DNA from: an uncultured Clostridia bacterium
GTDB lineage: Bacteria; Bacillota; Clostridia; TANB77; CAG-508
Assembly (NCBI GenBank): GCA_934177795.1
Contig: CAKPPS010000004.1
Span: 1-64,000, forward strand
Direction of reading: 5' to 3'
DNA length: 64,000 bases
Positions within the stretch are counted from its first letter, which is position 1; each line of letters starts with the position of its first letter. Made by a program: the position numbers and the translations under genes. Shown here one piece after another: positions 53,942 through 63,290 of the stretch. Under the pieces are notes generated by a model, which worked only from the letters and a program-made list of their open reading frames with translations, was not told the origin of the DNA and ran no database searches.

Positions 53942-56900
53942 GAGTTCTACCTCTTTTTCTTAGTTTCTCTGATAGTTGCTCTTCTTTTTCCTTTTCCTGG
54001 TCATTTTTTATTTTTGCAGAATCTCTACCATTTTTGGCATTGTTTAATTTAATTTTTTTATAATTGTATTCTTTATCTAATCTTTCTATTATTTCTAGAA
54101 TCTGTCTATCCTCTTTATTTTGTATTTGGGATATTTCTTTTCCTTCATATTGTTTCATTTTTATTCTTAATTTTGCTAATACTTCTCCTAGCTTCTTTTC
54201 TTCTTCATCCTTTGCTTTTGAAACTGGTAATCTTCTTTCATATATTTTCTTTTTGCCATATTTTCTTTTACACCAATTTTCTATCTTTAATGCATTTTTT
54301 AATGATTCTCTCAATCCATATTCTCTGTCTAATCTCTCTATTATTTTCAATATCTGTCTATCCTCTTTATTCTGTATTTGGGATATTTCTTTTCCTTCAT
54401 ATTGTTTCATTTTTTTTCTTAAACTCCTTAATGCGTGTCCCAGTTTTTTTTCTTCTTCGTTGTTTGCTTTTGAACTTGGTAAACTTCTCTCATATATTTT
54501 CTTTTCTCCATATTTTTCTTCACACCAACTTTTAATCTTTAATGCATTTTTTAATGATTCTCCCAATCCATATTCTCTGTCTACTCTCTCTATTATTTCT
54601 AAAATTTGTCTATCCTCTCTATTCTGTATTTTTGATATTTCTTGTCCTTCATATTTTTTTATTTTCACTCTTAAGTTATTTAATGCACATCCCAGTCTTT
54701 TTTCTTCTTCATTTTTTGCACTTTTGCTTGGTAATTTTCTTTCATATATTTCTTTTTCTCCATATTTCTTTCTGCACCAATTTTCTATCTTTAACGCATT
54801 TTTTAGTGATTCTCCTAATCTATATTCTCTATCTACTCTCTCTATTATTTCTAAAATTTGTCTATCCTCTTTATTTTGTATTTTTGATATCTCTTGTTCT
54901 TCATATTTTTTCATTTTTATTCTTAGTTTTACTAATGCTTCTCCTAGCTTCTTTTCTTCTTCATTTTTTGCATGTTTGCTTGGTAAATTTCTTTCATATA
55001 TTTTCTTTTCTTCATATTTCTTTTTACACCAGTTTTCTATCTTTAGTGCATTTTTTAATGATTCTCCTAATCCATATTCTCGGTCTAATCTTTCTATCAT
55101 TTCTAGTATCTGTCTGTCTTCTTTATTCTGTATTTTTGATATTTCTTGTCCTTCATATTTTTTCATTTTTGTTCTTAATGTGCTTAATGCTATTCCTAGC
55201 TTTTTTTCTTCTTCATTCTTTGCATTTGTATTTGGTAATTTTCTTTCATATATTTCTTTTTTTCCATACTTTTCTTCACACCACTTTGTAATCTTTAATG
55301 CATTTTGTAATGATGTATTTCTTGTACGATTATTATCTACTTCTTCATCTAATTCAATAAAATCTTTTAATAACCCTTCTAGTATAAATGGATTAAAATC
55401 TTTGTTACTACCTTTTGTTTTTTTTATTTGTGGCAAATCCATATCCCATAAATCAATTTTGCTTACTAAACTAATAATTTCTTGTATTATGTTTTTCTCT
55501 TTATCCTCTAACTCCAAATATTCTTCTAATCCATCTAGATATCTAGCATATTTACTTTTTATTTTCCTTAAAATCTCATAATAATGCTGCTCTTGTTTAC
55601 TTGAACTTTCTCTATTTGGAATTATTCCACCATGTTCGTTTATCCATTCAATTGTAATTGTTAATGCTTCTAAGTCATCTATTGATTCACTATTTTCAAA
55701 TTCTTTTTCTATCTTTACAATTAATGAATTATTTACTAAATCTACTACAACTGGTCTTTTACCATCTAATACTGGATTATCTTCATTTAATGCATATATT
55801 ATACGTCCTAATTGCTGTAAATATAAAATTCTAGAATTTTCATCTAATGCTCTAAACCAAATAATTCCATCTACTCCCTCTATATGTATTCCTTCATTCG
55901 CTTTATTCATTACAATCATAAATTTAGTATTTTTTGAATTATCTGATTCAAATGCTTCTAATTCTTTTTGGTTTTTTTCTTTGCTATAACTTCCCAGTAA
56001 TGAATGAAATTGAGGTACAATATCTGTCCCTTCAAATACTTTACTCAAATACTCTTGATAAGCTTTTAGTTTATCTTCACCTGTTTTTGTTCCGATTCTG
56101 TTTCCTTCTTCATCTTCTATATCGCCTTGATCTGTTACAGGAATAAATACAATATATTTTCCACCTTTTTTTATATTTTGTCTTAGTATTTCTTCTTTTC
56201 CAATTCCACTATCAAGATTTCTTCTTGCTACTTCTTCTAACTGTTTTCTTGCTTCTTCTCCTATTTCAGCATCTATCTCTATATTTAATTTTTCTCTTAA
56301 TTCATTATACTTTTGCAATTCTTCATTTCTTCTTGCTTCATCCTCAATACCATCAATTTTTGCTTTTAATTCATCAATTTTCCCTGAAGAAATTAAATCA
56401 TATTTACAATAAACAAGTTTTGGATTTACAATATACCCCATTCTTATTGCATTTTCTAATGTCATATTTGATGCTAAATGTTTTCTTTGTTCTATTTCAT
56501 TTTCAGTATATCCTAATTTTTTTGCTGTTTCTTCTGCCATATCTCTTCCATCTACATCTCTCACTGGTGTAGCTGTTATTCCCAATACTTTTACATTTTC
56601 ATTTTGATTATCCAATAATTGATCAATTTTCCCCTCCCATTTTTTAGCACCTGTTCTATGTAATTCGTCTAATACAATCATTCCATATTGTTCTTTTATT
56701 ACTTCTTGTCCTCTTTTAGCAAGTAACCCAGAATATGTTTCAAATGTTATATTCGGAAATACTTCGGCAATTATTTCGTCTTCTGTCTTTCCAACTGTAT
56801 CTTGTTTTCCATGTATATATTTTATAACATAACTTTTTATTTGATTTAGTATTTCGTCTTGTGGTGCTAAATAAAGCATTTTTTCGTTTGGATGTTCTTG

Positions 56901-58766
56901 TGCATATTTTTGCATTTGTGCTAAAGCAACAAAACTTTTTCCAGCTCCTGTAGGCAAAATTACTTGTGCAAATTTATAATCTTCAAATATCTTATTTACA
57001 TTATCATAAGCTCTTTGTTGATAGTCTTTTAATCGTATTCCTGTATTTTCTACATCACAATATCCTAAAAATCTTTCAACTACTTCTATATTAATATTAT
57101 CTTGTAAAACATTTTGTCTTGTATTTAATAATTCTTCTAAATTACCTTTTTCGTATTCCTCATAAAATCCTTGTCTTGTAGCGATATTTAATAAAATTTT
57201 GGGTATCTTTTTTTCTTCTATTCCAGCTTGTTTTAATTTTTCGTATATTTCAATGCAATTTCTATCTTGTAATCTTTTTATTAATTCATTTCTTTCAGAG
57301 ATTCTAAATTCTTCTATTCCTATTTCTTGCCAATTATATTGTGAAATTATAGCTTCGGCATAATATCTTGATTTATCTATTTGTTCATTTTCTCTTGTAT
57401 TACCATATACACTACTTATAATATCTTGAATATTTGCCAATCCACCATTTTGTAAAATAACTTCAAGTTCTTTAGATGATAATTTTTTTATTTCATCTAT
57501 CAATATTTGTTCATCCTTTGATAAATTCAAATTGACAGATTCACTTAATTTAACACCTTTTCCACTTTGTCTTGATATTATTTCAGGTTCTATTCTAAAT
57601 CCATTTTGTTTTATATACTGTATTACATCATCAAATCTTGAATCATTTCCTATTAATTGTTTTAGTATTTCAGAAAACTTTATTGCATTTTGCCTTGCTT
57701 TGCTTAAATAAAACATATTTTTAACAATAGAATTTGCTTTGCCATAAGCTACTGTTCCTTCTGTTAGTGAATACATTTCTTCTATTGATATATTATCTTT
57801 TACTTTTGAATTTATTTCTGGTATTTGAGGTATCTTTTTTCCATTCTGTACTGCAATCAATAATGCTTTTTTTATTTCTTCGACCTTATCGCTATCAATT
57901 TCATCTATTTGTTGTATTAAAGCAAATAAATCAACAACCTCTTTAGGAACTTCAATAATTTCATTTTGTTTTATTTCTCCATAATGAATTAATTCAGTTG
58001 AAGAAAATGCATTTCCTATTGTTTCTCTTAATTTTGAGTTTGTAGAATGTAAGATTACATTATTTAAAATCTCTTTATTTTCCAGTACTGCAAGTTTTGC
58101 ATATACTTTATTAACCTCTAATAATTGTTCTTTATTTAAAGATTGATAACTGCTAATTCTTGCTTTAGGAGCACTATATTTTATACCTTTTTGTGGATGT
58201 GCTTTATTTACATCTACTTCTCTATTTTTAGCAGTATATCTTTTAGTAATTATTTCTTTTAATTGTTTACTTTCACTTGCACTATCTATATCAGAAAATA
58301 TATCTAAAATTTCATTTTTTAAATCTTCTGGTAATTTTTCCAATGCTTTTTCTATTCTAGAACATACCTCTTGCAACATATATTGGCCTGATTCAACCGT
58401 TTGTTTTCCAAATTCTTTTTTAGTAACTTGTATCATTACATATTTATCCTTATATGAACCTCTTCCATAATTTATTGCAATATTGGCATTACTAGTTAAT
58501 GATATACAATTTGTATCTTTTCTATAATGCATTTTTATATGATCGTATACTTCTTCAAGTGATATACTAGAATCTTCTGTGTACTTTGTTTTTTCTTTAT
58601 ATCTTTCTCTATCCGTTCTAATTTTTTCTATTTTGCCATCTAAAGATGTAGTTATTTCTTGTTCAATATCACTATTATCATCCATATTTAAAGCTCTAAA
58701 GAAATAATAATTTTTTTCATCACTAATTATATTAAATTTATCTATTTCTAAAATTTCTTTATTCAT
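53931..58766 (-). CDS. Large DEAD-like helicase with helicase-associated repeats
   Basis: 1611 residues. Region 60-130 contains CISLTSNANIAINYGRG, faintly like the STS strand of ADP-ribosyltransferase folds. The SF2 core has Walker A LPTGAGKS (near residue 605), DELHR (about 700), GITATP (about 730) and a motif VI-like QQLGRIIYAL (about 983). Residues about 1152-1571 are five tandem 84-residue copies beginning SLKNALKIENWC, like helicase-associated domains of bacterial SF2 proteins. The frame is intact. Its place in mobile DNA suggests a defence or element-maintenance role; this is an inference. Confidence 0.8.
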   Translation of the reverse strand: MNKEILEIDKFNIISDEKNYYFFRALNMDDNSDIEQEITTSLDGKIEKIRTDRERYKEKTKYTEDSSISLEEVYDHIKMHYRKDTNCISLTSNANIAINYGRGSYKDKYVMIQVTKKEFGKQTVESGQYMLQEVCSRIEKALEKLPEDLKNEILDIFSDIDSASESKQLKEIITKRYTAKNREVDVNKAHPQKGIKYSAPKARISSYQSLNKEQLLEVNKVYAKLAVLENKEILNNVILHSTNSKLRETIGNAFSSTELIHYGEIKQNEIIEVPKEVVDLFALIQQIDEIDSDKVEEIKKALLIAVQNGKKIPQIPEINSKVKDNISIEEMYSLTEGTVAYGKANSIVKNMFYLSKARQNAIKFSEILKQLIGNDSRFDDVIQYIKQNGFRIEPEIISRQSGKGVKLSESVNLNLSKDEQILIDEIKKLSSKELEVILQNGGLANIQDIISSVYGNTRENEQIDKSRYYAEAIISQYNWQEIGIEEFRISERNELIKRLQDRNCIEIYEKLKQAGIEEKKIPKILLNIATRQGFYEEYEKGNLEELLNTRQNVLQDNINIEVVERFLGYCDVENTGIRLKDYQQRAYDNVNKIFEDYKFAQVILPTGAGKSFVALAQMQKYAQEHPNEKMLYLAPQDEILNQIKSYVIKYIHGKQDTVGKTEDEIIAEVFPNITFETYSGLLAKRGQEVIKEQYGMIVLDELHRTGAKKWEGKIDQLLDNQNENVKVLGITATPVRDVDGRDMAEETAKKLGYTENEIEQRKHLASNMTLENAIRMGYIVNPKLVYCKYDLISSGKIDELKAKIDGIEDEARRNEELQKYNELREKLNIEIDAEIGEEARKQLEEVARRNLDSGIGKEEILRQNIKKGGKYIVFIPVTDQGDIEDEEGNRIGTKTGEDKLKAYQEYLSKVFEGTDIVPQFHSLLGSYSKEKNQKELEAFESDNSKNTKFMIVMNKANEGIHIEGVDGIIWFRALDENSRILYLQQLGRIIYALNEDNPVLDGKRPVVVDLVNNSLIVKIEKEFENSESIDDLEALTITIEWINEHGGIIPNRESSSKQEQHYYEILRKIKSKYARYLDGLEEYLELEDKEKNIIQEIISLVSKIDLWDMDLPQIKKTKGSNKDFNPFILEGLLKDFIELDEEVDNNRTRNTSLQNALKITKWCEEKYGKKEIYERKLPNTNAKNEEEKKLGIALSTLRTKMKKYEGQEISKIQNKEDRQILEMIERLDREYGLGESLKNALKIENWCKKKYEEKKIYERNLPSKHAKNEEEKKLGEALVKLRIKMKKYEEQEISKIQNKEDRQILEIIERVDREYRLGESLKNALKIENWCRKKYGEKEIYERKLPSKSAKNEEEKRLGCALNNLRVKIKKYEGQEISKIQNREDRQILEIIERVDREYGLGESLKNALKIKSWCEEKYGEKKIYERSLPSSKANNEEEKKLGHALRSLRKKMKQYEGKEISQIQNKEDRQILKIIERLDREYGLRESLKNALKIENWCKRKYGKKKIYERRLPVSKAKDEEEKKLGEVLAKLRIKMKQYEGKEISQIQNKEDRQILEIIERLDKEYNYKKIKLNNAKNGRDSAKIKNDQEKEKEEQLSEKLRKRGRTHEE
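54054..55313 (-). repeat. Five 252-bp tandem coding repeats
   Basis: Five consecutive 84-codon units near the 3' end of the helicase gene, with conserved segments YERKLPS, KNEEEKKLG, QEISKIQNKEDRQILE and ERLDREYGL. High similarity at both DNA and protein level suggests recent duplication or gene conversion. Confidence 0.9.
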
Positions 58767-59029
58767 CTATTCTTCTCCCAAAAGATATATAATCCTTTTT
58801 ATTATATCATATAAAATATTTTTTTGTCTTCTAAATGTATAGCTTATAATATACTCAGGAATTTGACAGTTACTTAACCTAAAAAATGATATAATTCAAA
58901 AATAAGAAAAATTTGATGGTGTTTATGTTGTTTGTACTAACTTGGATAGTAATACTGAAGACATTATCAAAATAAATCAAAGAAGATGGGAAATTAAAGA
59001 AAATTTCAGAATTATGAAAAATTTGGATG
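58767..59029. other. Upstream region of the helicase gene, decayed DNA
   Basis: AT-rich sequence holding the 5' side of the helicase gene; GGGAG lies about 8 nt before its ATG. Nothing else is recognised. Confidence 0.3.
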
Positions 59030-59175
59030 AGAATTTGTAATCTTATACTTAAATGTAACTCTCTCATCATTTTCAAATAAATTATAAGTAAGAACACCAT
59101 TCATAGCTTGTACTATTTGTTATTCGGCATTATTCAAAACCTTTTTCAAAATCCTTATCTACTTTCATTTCAATA
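59030..59175 (-). pseudogene. Decayed copy of the 52741-52986 gene
   Basis: Minus-strand segments KKVLNNAE, stop, QIVQAMNGVLTYNLFENDERVTFKYK correspond to the 81-residue protein at 52741-52986 (EEQIVQVMAGSIAYNLADNDEKIKFDY) but with an internal stop. Flanking DNA is also similar to that beside the intact gene. This is a relic of an element related to the one in spoIIID. Confidence 0.7.
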
Positions 59176-59512
59176 CTATTATTAAAAATTCAAAAATATT
59201 ACTTTTATTTTAAAACTACAAGGAGTAAATTAATTGCTTATATAAGATTTGCCATCATTTCACAGCAAGTCAAACCTTCACATTTGCATTACGTTAGCAA
59301 TTATGATAACTAATTTTACAACTTAATAATAACAAAATGATAATAAAAAATAGTCAGGAAATTTTTGGTAAATTATAAGAATTTTAAGAGATATTTTTTC
59401 CAATAACCAATTAAAAAACTTTAAAATAGCATAAAAAAATTTGTATGCTTTTTATTGGAAATAAAAAAATAAAACTCTTTCAAATTTAGAAAAAGTTTTA
59501 TTTTTTATTATT
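59176..59512. other. Decayed element end and gene-free stretch
   Basis: Part of the stretch (about 59240-59300) is similar to 53090-53150 beside the intact element end; the rest is AT-rich with a possible hairpin near 59440-59510. No gene seen. Confidence 0.35.
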
Positions 59513-60289
59513 TTATTTAGATAACTCATCCGAAGTTTTCGCCATTCTATCATTATCTATAGAAGTTACTTTTTCTTGAAAAACTCTACTATTTTCCGCT
59601 TGTTCTTCCAATGTTGGAGCATCTTTTGCAAGTGATTCTCTGAATGATTTTGATTCATCTTTAGCTTGTTCCTTAGCAGTCATTTCTTTATAAATATCTT
59701 CATATGTTTTTACTCCATATTTTTGTAAAGAACTTAGAATTCCACCCTCAAGCTCTGGTATAGGTTCATAATAAGCTTTTAACGCTTCTTCTGGTGTGAT
59801 TTCACCAGCTTCTAATTTTTTCTTTATTTCCTCTTCTTTTTCTATTGCAGCATCCATATCAAAATTAGGATTAACTTGAGCTTCATTTTCTGTTATATCC
59901 ATACATTTCTTTTTTAATTTATTATAATATTTTTTACTATGAGATTCTTCATCTTTCCATTTTTCTTTACCTACACGATCTTTGCCCATATCATAAATAT
60001 AATCTGCTATCATTTTTACTTGACTTTCTTCAATGTTGGAAACTTTAGAAAGTTGCTCTTCTGTCCAAAACCCAGATTCTCTGATCTTTTCTTTTAATCT
60101 TTTTTGAATATCCTCCTTTATTTTAGTTTCTTCATCTTTGACATCATACACTTTTTCCTGTTCTTCTTGTTTCTTTGGTTCAAAAACATGTCTTAAATTA
60201 TGTATTTCATTTTGATGCCCATTTGTTTCTTCAATCTGTGTAGTAGCTTCTGCACCATCAATTTTTGTTTCTAAATTTTTTTCTTCCAT
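59513..60289 (-). CDS. Hydrophilic protein of unknown function
   Basis: 258 residues, highly charged and rich in Glu and Lys, with no membrane segment. A central helical region (IKEDIQKRLKEKIRESGFW) and GEITPEEALKAYYEPIPELEGG are visible, not matched to a family. Clear ribosome site (GGAG) before ATG 60289. Part of the accessory DNA between the two spoIIID N-terminal copies. Confidence 0.6.
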   Translation of the reverse strand: MEEKNLETKIDGAEATTQIEETNGHQNEIHNLRHVFEPKKQEEQEKVYDVKDEETKIKEDIQKRLKEKIRESGFWTEEQLSKVSNIEESQVKMIADYIYDMGKDRVGKEKWKDEESHSKKYYNKLKKKCMDITENEAQVNPNFDMDAAIEKEEEIKKKLEAGEITPEEALKAYYEPIPELEGGILSSLQKYGVKTYEDIYKEMTAKEQAKDESKSFRESLAKDAPTLEEQAENSRVFQEKVTSIDNDRMAKTSDELSK

Positions 60290-60394
60290 ATTTCATCACT
60301 CCTGTCTTTACGTTCGAATAATTATACATCAATTACTCATTTATTATTTATATTAGTATCCTTAATAACAACTTTAACTTTTATTTAAATCACA

Positions 60395-60429
60395 ACATAT
60401 CTAAATTAAATTCTTAAATTTAGATATGT
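60395..60429 (-). terminator. Hairpin after the 60441 gene
   Basis: ACATATCTAAATT with its reverse complement forms a long stem beyond the stop of the 60441 gene; the T tract is weak. Confidence 0.5.
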
Positions 60430-60440
60430 TGCTTTTGAAA

Positions 60441-60686
60441 TTACCAGGAGAAAACGATTCCTCCAAGATGACGGAATGTTCTACTCTTATTCTTACCAAA
60501 GAAAGATGTCCATTCAATGGAAACTTTATCCCCTAAGAATAATCCTGTTGCAATAAAAGCAATTGCCCGTCTGTCATTATAAGTGTGATTTTCTTCATGT
60601 CCCTCCTTGAATTCCACTTTAGAGATAGTAATCTTCTTCCAAGTAAGGATTGTTTTGAGCGTTGCATTTTTCAAATTGAATTTCAT
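60441..60686 (-). CDS. Small unknown protein (lone gene with in-frame CGG)
   Basis: 81 residues. ATG 60686 follows AAGGATGG. Strand-rich, basic protein (TWKKITISKVEFKEG, FIATGLFLGDKVSIEW, RTFRHLGGIVFSW); not recognised. Codon 40 is CGG (60569-60567), read in frame. Codon use is less AT-biased than neighbours. Promoter on the minus strand at 60760-60732. Confidence 0.65.
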   Translation of the reverse strand: MKFNLKNATLKTILTWKKITISKVEFKEGHEENHTYNDRRAIAFIATGLFLGDKVSIEWTSFFGKNKSRTFRHLGGIVFSW

Positions 60687-60731
60687 ATTTTAACCATCCT
60701 TTCTATATTGGCTTTTGCCAGTTATAATTTA

Positions 60732-60760
60732 ATTATACCATATTTTTACAATCTTGTCCA
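60732..60760 (-). promoter_or_regulatory. Promoter of the 60441 gene
   Basis: Minus strand TGGACA (60760-60755), 17-nt spacer and TATAAT (60737-60732). Confidence 0.65.
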
Positions 60761-60884
60761 CTTTTATTTAGATATATCTTAACAAGTTTTAATGGTATTA
60801 AGTTGCTTAAGTTTTATCTTTATAATATATATATGAATAATTTTTGTATTATTAATTATTATAATATAAAAGAAGGAGGCAATT

Positions 60885-61154
60885 ATGACTTCTATGGAGC
60901 TGGTTGGACTTAATACTAAATGGTACCGATATCAAAATAATTTAACCCAAGAGCAATATGCAAATAAAACAAAATTTAAAATGGCTTATATTAGTGTTAT
61001 TGAAACCGGAAATGCCAATTTAACTTGTAAAAATATAGATTTTATAGCAAATTCATTTAATATAAAACCAGAATTATTATTCAATGAAAAAACTGCTAAA
61101 CTCGCTCAAGAGCTACCTGTACGAGTAGATATGTATAAAAAGAAAAAGAAATAA
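60885..61154 (+). CDS. XRE-family transcriptional regulator
   Basis: 89 residues with a Cro/C1-type helix-turn-helix over about residues 8-65 (LTQEQYANKTKFKMAYISVIETGNANLT, then IDFIANSFNIKPELLF) and a Lys-rich tail. AAGGAGG precedes the ATG. Short stand-alone repressors of this kind are common in mobile elements and usually control neighbouring genes; its target here is unknown. Confidence 0.85.
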   Translation: MTSMELVGLNTKWYRYQNNLTQEQYANKTKFKMAYISVIETGNANLTCKNIDFIANSFNIKPELLFNEKTAKLAQELPVRVDMYKKKKK

Positions 61155-61258
61155 TCTCAAAAATTTATTTTCTTTCTTCTTTTCTTATTCCTTGTTTTAG
61201 CTTAATAGCATAATTATTTTCTAATCTTTCAAAACTTAGTTTCTATTTTCTTATTTAA

Positions 61259-61510
61259 TTAATAATCCAACTTTAACAACAGGATTTTTTGTACTTCAAA
61301 AACTCCTGTTATCTCAATACTTCTTGAAATTGTGCGATTACTAATAATGCATTCTTTCCCAAACATTCTACCATTCTGTAATGTTACATCTTTGTATACT
61401 GTACTTTTACTTATTCCAAACTTTTTTACAGCTCTTCTAACCGTATCTTTTGAATTTATTATATAATGTGCTAAATATATTGTACGCTCATCTATTGATA
61501 TATATTTCAT
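61259..61510 (-). pseudogene. spoIIID, 5' half (distal copy)
   Basis: ATG 61510 opens MKYISIDERTIYLAHYIIN, then TVRRAVKKFGISKSTVYKDV, nearly the same as the proximal half at 53313-53438, including similar upstream DNA. The core (61385-61402) differs at one more base, and downstream the frame enters decayed element-end DNA. This may be the original spoIIID 5' end separated by an older insertion, or a spare N-terminal half; the helix-turn-helix itself is not obviously damaged. Confidence 0.75.
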
Positions 61511-61646
61511 AGAACCCACTCAAACAAATACTTTGGCTTAATTTTACTTTTATTATAATACTTATGGATATGTAATACATTCCATATAGACAAAATTCCC
61601 AATATGCTGTAAAATAATAGAAACTCATAATTTATAGAGGTGTAAG

Positions 61647-63254
61647 ATGTTAAGAATAAATAATATAAAAATCAGAAAAAATATATCAAATGAAAATTTA
61701 ATAAAAAATATTGCTCGAAAATATCATATATCACTTTCTGAGATTATCAACTGGAATATATCTAAAAAATCTATTGATGCTCGTAATAAAAACGATATTT
61801 TCTTTAACTATACAATTGATTTGACTGTAAAAGATGAATCCAAATACCCTAAACTTAAAAAAATAAAAAATATTGATATTGATTGTAAAATTAAAGATTC
61901 TTTAAATTTGAACTTTATATCATCTTTAAAAAAAGAAAATCCACCAGTTATAATTGGTGCTGGCCCATCTGGACTATTTGCTGCACTATTACTAGTAGAA
62001 TATGGAATCACACCAATTGTAGTTGAACAAGGTAAAACTGTCGATGAACGTAAATTGGACATTGACAATTTAATGCATAATAGAATTTTAAATTCTTTTT
62101 CTAATGTCCAATTTGGAGAAGGCGGTGCTGGTACATTTTCAGATGGCAAATTAACTACTGGCATTCATAACGCACTATGTAAAAAAGTTTTACAAGACTT
62201 TGTAAAATTTGGTGCTCCTGAAGAAATTCTATATTTGTCTAAACCTCACATTGGTACAGATAATTTAATTTCTATTATTAAAAACATTAGGGATTATATT
62301 ATTTCTAAAGGTGGTAAGTTTTATTTTAACACGAAATTTATTGATTTTTATGTTAAAAACAATCAACTACATTCTATTTTACTTCAGAATGTGAACACTA
62401 ATGATAAATTTGAAGTTAATACTAATAAATTAATTTTAGCAATTGGACATAGTTCAAGAGATACTTTTGAACTACTATTTCATAATGGTTTATTATTGGA
62501 GCCAAAAAATTTTTCCGTTGGTGTACGAATAGAACATCTTCAAAAAAATATTAATTTTGCTCAATATGGTAATACTTCTAATTTACAATTACCACCTGCT
62601 GAATATAAACTTGCATATCATTCTCCTTCTGGACGAACATGTTACACATTTTGTATGTGTCCAGGAGGTACTGTTATAGCATCATCTAGCGAAAAAAATA
62701 CTATAGTAACTAATGGTATGAGTAATTATAAAAGAAATGGCAACAATGCTAACTCTGCATTACTTGTAAATGTTTCTTCTAAAGACTTTTCTGATTCTTC
62801 ACCTTTGGCTGGTATATATTTTCAAAAAAATCTAGAAGAACAAGCTTTTAAATTAGGAGGTTCTAACTACAATGCTCCTATTCAAAGGGTAGAAGATTTC
62901 TTGAATAATCGTATATCAACTACTATTGGTTCTATAACACCTTCCTACTTACCTGGTGCTACTTTAACCAATTTAAATGATATTTTACCTAATTTCGTAT
63001 CTACTACTCTTAAAGAAGGAATCTTATATTTTGATACTAAGTTACATGGTTTTGCTAACCCAGATAGCATCTTAACTGGTGTTGAAACTCGTAGTTCTTC
63101 ACCTGTAAAAATTCCTAGAAATGATTGTTTCGTGTCAAATATTGATGGAATTTATCCTTGTGGTGAAGGTGCTGGATATGCTGGTGGAATTATGTCTGCT
63201 GCTGTTGATGGTTTAAAAACGTCATTAGCTATTTTAGGTAATCCTAATTTTTAA
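61647..63254 (+). CDS. NAD(P)/FAD-dependent dehydrogenase (COG2509 family)
   Basis: 535 residues. An N-terminal ferredoxin-like region of about 85 residues precedes the dinucleotide-binding motif VIIGAGPSGLFAALLL; SNVQFGEGGAGTFSDGKLTT and the C-terminal GIYPCGEGAGYAGGIMSAAVDG are the signature of this family of uncharacterised FAD-dependent dehydrogenases. Substrate unknown. GAGGTG precedes the ATG. Not part of the mobile region; it marks the return to core DNA. Confidence 0.9.
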   Translation: MLRINNIKIRKNISNENLIKNIARKYHISLSEIINWNISKKSIDARNKNDIFFNYTIDLTVKDESKYPKLKKIKNIDIDCKIKDSLNLNFISSLKKENPPVIIGAGPSGLFAALLLVEYGITPIVVEQGKTVDERKLDIDNLMHNRILNSFSNVQFGEGGAGTFSDGKLTTGIHNALCKKVLQDFVKFGAPEEILYLSKPHIGTDNLISIIKNIRDYIISKGGKFYFNTKFIDFYVKNNQLHSILLQNVNTNDKFEVNTNKLILAIGHSSRDTFELLFHNGLLLEPKNFSVGVRIEHLQKNINFAQYGNTSNLQLPPAEYKLAYHSPSGRTCYTFCMCPGGTVIASSSEKNTIVTNGMSNYKRNGNNANSALLVNVSSKDFSDSSPLAGIYFQKNLEEQAFKLGGSNYNAPIQRVEDFLNNRISTTIGSITPSYLPGATLTNLNDILPNFVSTTLKEGILYFDTKLHGFANPDSILTGVETRSSSPVKIPRNDCFVSNIDGIYPCGEGAGYAGGIMSAAVDGLKTSLAILGNPNF

Positions 63255-63255
63255 T

Positions 63256-63290
63256 ATAAATGCGAACCTCATTAACGTTCGCATTTATAT
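63256..63290. terminator. Bidirectional rho-independent terminator
   Basis: AAATGCGAAC/GTTCGCATTT stem between convergent genes. Confidence 0.85.

Noticed and set aside
54064..55581. 505-codon plus-strand frame opposite the helicase repeats
   Set aside because: It mirrors the tandem repeats of the minus-strand helicase; its Ser/Phe/Leu-rich composition is typical of antisense reading of Glu/Lys-rich repeats.
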